Position numbers and translations under genes: made by a program
Shown: positions 60,301-64,000 of the stretch, piece after piece
How positions within the stretch are numbered: position 1 is the first letter of the stretch
Layout of the letters: each line of letters opens with the position of its first letter
Assembly: GCA_021432635.1 (NCBI GenBank)
Contig: MU270141.1
Coordinates: 16,089 to 80,088 of the forward strand
DNA length: 64,000 nucleotides
Direction: 5' to 3'
DNA from: Thozetella sp. PMI_491
Lineage: Eukaryota; Ascomycota; Sordariomycetes; Chaetosphaeriales; Chaetosphaeriaceae
Notes under the pieces: generated by a model
What the model was told of the DNA's origin: nothing
The model's input: only the letters and a program-made list of their open reading frames with translations
The model's database searches: none

Positions 60301-62532
60301 CTAATAAACTTCCTCTTCTTCTTTCACTCTTTTTAACTTATTTATATCTTTAATCTTCCAGCTTTTAAGTAAAATAAGCTTTTTAACTGTATTAAGATCT
60401 AGCTGATTTCTAGCTTTAGTAAGAATATTACCTCTAATACTAAAGCTGCTTTTAATAGCTCCTAAAGTAGCTGGTATAGCTAAATATTATATAGCTAATA
60501 TAGTTAATATAAGAAACCGGTAGTTATTAGCTTTTTATTATATAAGTAGCTCTGTTTTAAAGCCCTTATTACACTCTTCAAAATATAGCGTATATTCCTC
60601 CTTAAAGCTTTCTAGCTGTATACATAGCTCATCCTTTGAGCTAGATTCTTTGTCTGAAATACTGTAAATATCTGTATTAGGTAAATATCTGTATTATCTA
60701 TATTATTTATATTTAGCTCGTCGAAAGATATATTTAGATTTCTAGTATTTTTAGCTTTAATATCTTGTTTTAATTATAAATATTCTGATTTAAATAAGCT
60801 AGTTATATCTCTTAAAAAGGTAGGGTAAAAATAAAGTAATCTATTATCTTTAAAGTATAATAACTTAAACCTAGGGTCTAGTATTATACTAAAAAGGTAT
60901 AGTTTAAAATCTTTAAAAGTAATTGTTATAAGTCGTCTTGGGAAATATTTATCTAGCTTAAATAAGCCAGCTTGTATAGCTTAGATAAAGCTATTATAAT
61001 CAAGAGTAGTATCGGTTTTTTGCTCGTTTTTCAAGTCGTTTAATAGCTGTTTAAGCTTAGTATAAATTTGATATATAAATAATAAGCCTTTATTAAGGGT
61101 AGTATAAACCTGGCCTTGAAGTTTAATAGTAGGGGTAATAAATATATAAAAGATTTCGTATAGTTTTTGTAAGCTAGCCAGTCTGAGTCAGATAAAGTAT
61201 ACTGTTTAAACTCTTTATTTTTAGTAAGTTTAGATATATATAAAATAACGTCTTTAAGTTTGAGTGTTACTTTAATTATATTATAAGTGGAATTTTATCG
61301 AGTGGTATTATCTAAAGGTATTTGTTTTATATTATAAGTAGCTGGTATTTTACTCTCTTTTTTATATTTATTAAAAGCTTTGTTAAATAGCTGTTGATTT
61401 TCCTGGGTATATTTTATAAGAGTAGCGATTCGTCGTACTTTATTAGTTAATCCTTTAACCTTATTAAAAGAGCTTTCTTTATCTTTATTTTTATCGTTTT
61501 CATATATTAAGTTATTAGTATAATTAAAAAGCTCTTCCTCTGAAGTGGATTGTAGTAAATATTTCTTTAATATATCTTTAACTATTATATTTAATACGTG
61601 TGTTATATAGTAGATATTATATAAAATAAGGCTTTTAGGGTTGTTATTTTTAATTGTTTTTATAAGAGTATTGTTATTAAAGGCGTTATCTTGAGTAATA
61701 CTAAGAATATTAGACGTTTTTAAGCTATAAAGTTTTAAAATATCTATAAGCTTAGTATATATATATTGTCTAATATGGCTTTTAGTAAGCTTATTAAAGC
61801 TAATTAGCTTATAATTTAGCTTATATTCTTGATTAATATATATTAAAATTAAGCTAAAATAAGCCGTTTAATTATTAGCGGTCTAAATATTAAGTGTAAG
61901 TGAAAAAGTGCCGTTATTATTTATATGATTTTTAAGCTTAAAAGTAAGTGTATTTAACGCTTCTTTATAGCTTTTATCGAGTATATCCTTTATTTTCCAC
62001 CTATTTATAACCGGTGTAGATTTATTATAATAGTTTAATAGGTCTTGGAATGACCCTGAGCTTAATATATTAAAAGATAAGTTATTTTCAACGATAAAGT
62101 TTAATACTTTATATAAAGCTTTGTCTTTGTTAAATTCTTATATAGTAGTGGATCTTATACGTTTCCGGCTTTCTAATTGGTTAAAAAAGCTATTTTAGGT
62201 GGTATAGTTGATATTTTAAACTTAGTTGTTTTAAGCTTTTCGTTATAAGCTATATTTGGGTGGTTTCGTTTATAATAGGCTATATAATTAGAGGATTGAA
62301 AGCTAGTTATTTTATCTACTTTTTTATAAGAACAAGTAGTATATTATATTAATATTTCCCGTTCTTTATTAAAATCGATAGGTAATAAAGCTTTAGTGAA
62401 TAAGTCTTCTTTAAATATATATATATCGTTTTCTTTGTCTTTAAGTTAAAAAGTAAGCTTATTATATTTAGAGTCTTCATATTACTGGCTAGTTGGTTGG
62501 CTAGTTTGATCTAATATTTGTATATCTTCCAT
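60301..62532 (-). pseudogene. hAT transposase with BED-type N-terminus and hATC dimerisation domain
   Basis: ATG at 62532, terminal TAG at 60303-60301. The span is 2232 bases, exactly 744 codons, so there is no net frame shift. The N-terminus reads MEDIQILDQTSQPTSQ and is then cut by stops. A BED-like zinc-finger region follows, with CSYKK, SFQSSNYIAYYKRNHPNIA and former Trp or Gln codons turned to stops. The C-terminus carries the hAT dimerisation block: YLAIPAT, then FSIRGNILTKARNQLD, then NTVKKLILLKSW at about 60370-60490. The Ser-Glu-Arg of the family consensus reads Ile-Lys-Ser here. The lesions look like C-to-T changes and not indels. Fungal hAT elements such as Restless and Tfo1 have this layout. 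The protein cannot be made from this copy. Confidence 0.88.
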
Positions 62533-62586
62533 TATAATAGATGGGGTAGCTGGAAGTATAGGGCTATAAGATATATTAGAAGCTAT

Positions 62587-62610
62587 TTATATATATATAT
62601 ATATATATAA
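62587..62610. repeat. (AT)n microsatellite
   Basis: A run of alternating A and T immediately left of the 9-bp minisatellite, inside the hAT element between the transposase start and the right end. Confidence 0.85.
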
Positions 62611-62742
62611 TGTAAGTAATATAAGTGGTATAAATAGTGTAAATAGTATAGGTAGTGTAAGTAGTGTAAGTAGTGTAAGTGGTGTAAGTAGTGTAAGTGG
62701 TGTAATTAGTGCAAGTGGTGTATGTGATATAAGTAGTAGTGG
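62611..62742. repeat. 9-bp minisatellite, unit GTAAGTRGT
   Basis: About fourteen copies of a GTAAGTAGT/GTAAGTGGT unit, degenerate at the left end (ATAAATAGT forms) and regular in the middle. It lies in the 5' non-coding part of the hAT element, upstream of the transposase start. Its G content is unusually high for this tract. Confidence 0.85.
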
Positions 62743-63972
62743 GTAAAAGAAAAAAGAAAAGCTATTAAAGTAAAGGGGAAGCCTTCTTTATATAGTTTTA
62801 TTTTATAAATCTAGAAGATTCTAGTAAAATCTAGTTAATTAATAATAATATATATATAATTAATACGCTTTTTATATTAATTTATAGATATTAATAAGTA
62901 TTAATAAGTAATAAAATCTTATAGAAGGTTGTAGAAACTTCTAGATTTCTCTTGAAATTTCACTTATAAATATTAATTAATACGATTTTAAATAATAAAA
63001 GTAAGTAAAATATATTATTTATATTATATATTATTTACCTTTACTATAATATTAATATATAATATTAATATTTATATACTGAGTTTTTTAGTTAAGTTTT
63101 TAATTAAGTTAAGTTTTAAGTAAAACTCAAACTAGCTAAGTTAAGTAATACTAGCAACTAAAACTCAATTTACTAAAAAAACTCATACTATAGCTTAGGT
63201 ATTTTTTTTTAGCTTAAGCTAGTATAAAAATAATACCTATAGTTTATTAATATTATAAGAGTCTTTATAGCTACTTAATAGTAATTTTATTTTAAACGAT
63301 TAAAAACCTAGTTTATAGCTGTTATTAAGCATTTTACTATACTTCCTTTATTAGCTCTTTTAAGACAAGTATAAATTTATATATATCTTTTATTATTAGC
63401 TTTTTAGCCTTAATAAGGTATACTACTTTTACTAGTAGATATTATTACTAGACTAGCTCCCTATAAGAGTAAATATTAAGGGTATTTACTAGGCTAAAGT
63501 AAGCTATTATATTAATTATAATAATAGTATTAATAATATTAACCTGTTTAATTTATTAGTTTTATAAAATATTAAGTATACCTATTTTATCTAGCTAGTT
63601 TCTTATTTAAATAATATAAGATGCTTAATAAAGGTTATAAATACTAAGAATATATAAAATAGTTTTTAATAATGCTTTTTTTAGGAAAGTATCTTCCTTA
63701 TCTACTAAAAAGATTTAAGTATTAATAAATACTTTAATAGCTTATACTATCTATAAAGAGTAAAAAGTATCTTTTTTATTATAATAAATATTATAATAAG
63801 TTATTAAGCTATTAAGGATAGTAAATATCTTAGCTTTCTTACCTAGGTTTATAATACTATAAGTAATAATCTCTTAAAAAAAAGGTAGTCTTAGTTAGCT
63901 TTATTAAAAAAAGGTTTTTATAGCTAATAAAAAGTATAATAGATAAGGTATTATATGTTAATAAGTTTTTAA

Positions 63973-64000
63973 CAGGGTTGTGATTTTAGTATACTAAAAT
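63973..64000. repeat. hAT-like terminus, partial, with 18-bp palindrome
   Basis: The last bases begin CAGGGTTGTGATT, matching the left end of the hAT element at 60092 over 12 bases but with the first C intact. They continue into ATTTTAGTATACTAAAAT, a perfect palindrome ending at base 64000. It is probably the start of another hAT or a non-autonomous relative that continues past the window. Confidence 0.6.

Larger units (their letters stand above)
60092..63192 (-). mobile_element. hAT-family DNA transposon, RIP-inactivated, near complete
   Basis: About 3.1 kb. The left end TAGGGTTGTGATT resembles a hAT terminus (CAGGG...), with the first C changed to T. The right end, read in reverse complement, starts TATAGTATGAG and then shares AGTAAATTGAGTTTTA with the left end. 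Both subterminal regions are crowded with ACTCAA/TTGAGT words, likely transposase-binding sites. Between them is one transposase gene on the minus strand. I could not confirm an 8-bp target duplication: flanks TTTATAGC (left) and ACTATAGC or GCTTAGGT (right) do not match cleanly, so the right end is uncertain by some bases. It lies about 215 bases from the chromovirus. Confidence 0.87.
51110..64000. other. AT-rich, RIP-mutated repeat tract (constitutive heterochromatin)
   Basis: From about 51110 to the window end the DNA is dominated by TA, CTA and TAG words and has no open frame of useful length. Transposon protein motifs are still readable but are broken by TAA/TAG stops at former Gln and Trp codons, and Asp and Gly codons read as Asn and Arg or Ser. 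This is the pattern of C-to-T change on both strands, mainly in CpA, expected from RIP. The tract contains a chromovirus at 52499-59876, a hAT element at 60092-63192 and further unassigned AT-rich remnants at 51510-52498, 59877-60091 and 63193-63972. No host gene is seen. Confidence 0.92.

Overview
The window is nuclear DNA of a filamentous ascomycete (Pezizomycotina, probably a Sordariomycete). The genes have short GT..AG introns, mostly about 50-110 nt. The set is typical of these fungi: UBP6, ARPC4, an NVJ2-type SMP protein, ribosomal proteins eL21 and uS4, SLU7 and a small Zn2Cys6 protein. The right-hand 13 kb is AT-rich repeat DNA in which every difference between two LTR copies is a C/T or G/A transition, the mark of repeat-induced point mutation (RIP).

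Layout. 1-1518: 3' part of an F-box/LRR-like gene. 1.5-29.7 kb: normal base composition but very gene-poor. It holds one Zn2Cys6 gene (7.9-9.2 kb), simple repeats, an assembly gap and, at 27.9-28.7 kb, a frameshifted methyltransferase relic. 29.7-50.5 kb: compact conserved gene block. In order these are an SHB17-like histidine phosphatase (-), a small membrane/coiled-coil protein (+), UBP6 (-), ARC19/ARPC4 (+), a 29-residue spliced micro-ORF (+), an RRM protein (+), an NVJ2/TEX2-type lipid-transfer protein (+), RPL21 (-), RPS9 (+) and SLU7 (-). 50.8-51.5 kb: two copies of a short dispersed repeat, the second RIP-mutated. 51.1-64 kb: RIP heterochromatin with a complete Ty3/gypsy chromovirus relic (306-bp LTRs, CTTAA target duplication), a complete hAT DNA transposon relic with its transposase on the minus strand, and the start of another hAT-like terminus at the window edge.

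How the genes relate. The conserved block is housekeeping: protein turnover, actin nucleation, contact-site lipid transfer, translation and splicing. I see no operon or biosynthetic cluster. UBP6/ARC19 and RPL21/RPS9 are divergent pairs that may share promoters; the second pair would couple a large- and a small-subunit ribosomal protein. I did not find an undescribed defence or metabolic system. The most unusual material is the two well-preserved dead transposons, the decayed methyltransferase in the gene-poor tract and the micro-ORF at 38.1 kb. Exon borders were set by hand from splice signals, reading frame and family similarity; no search was run.
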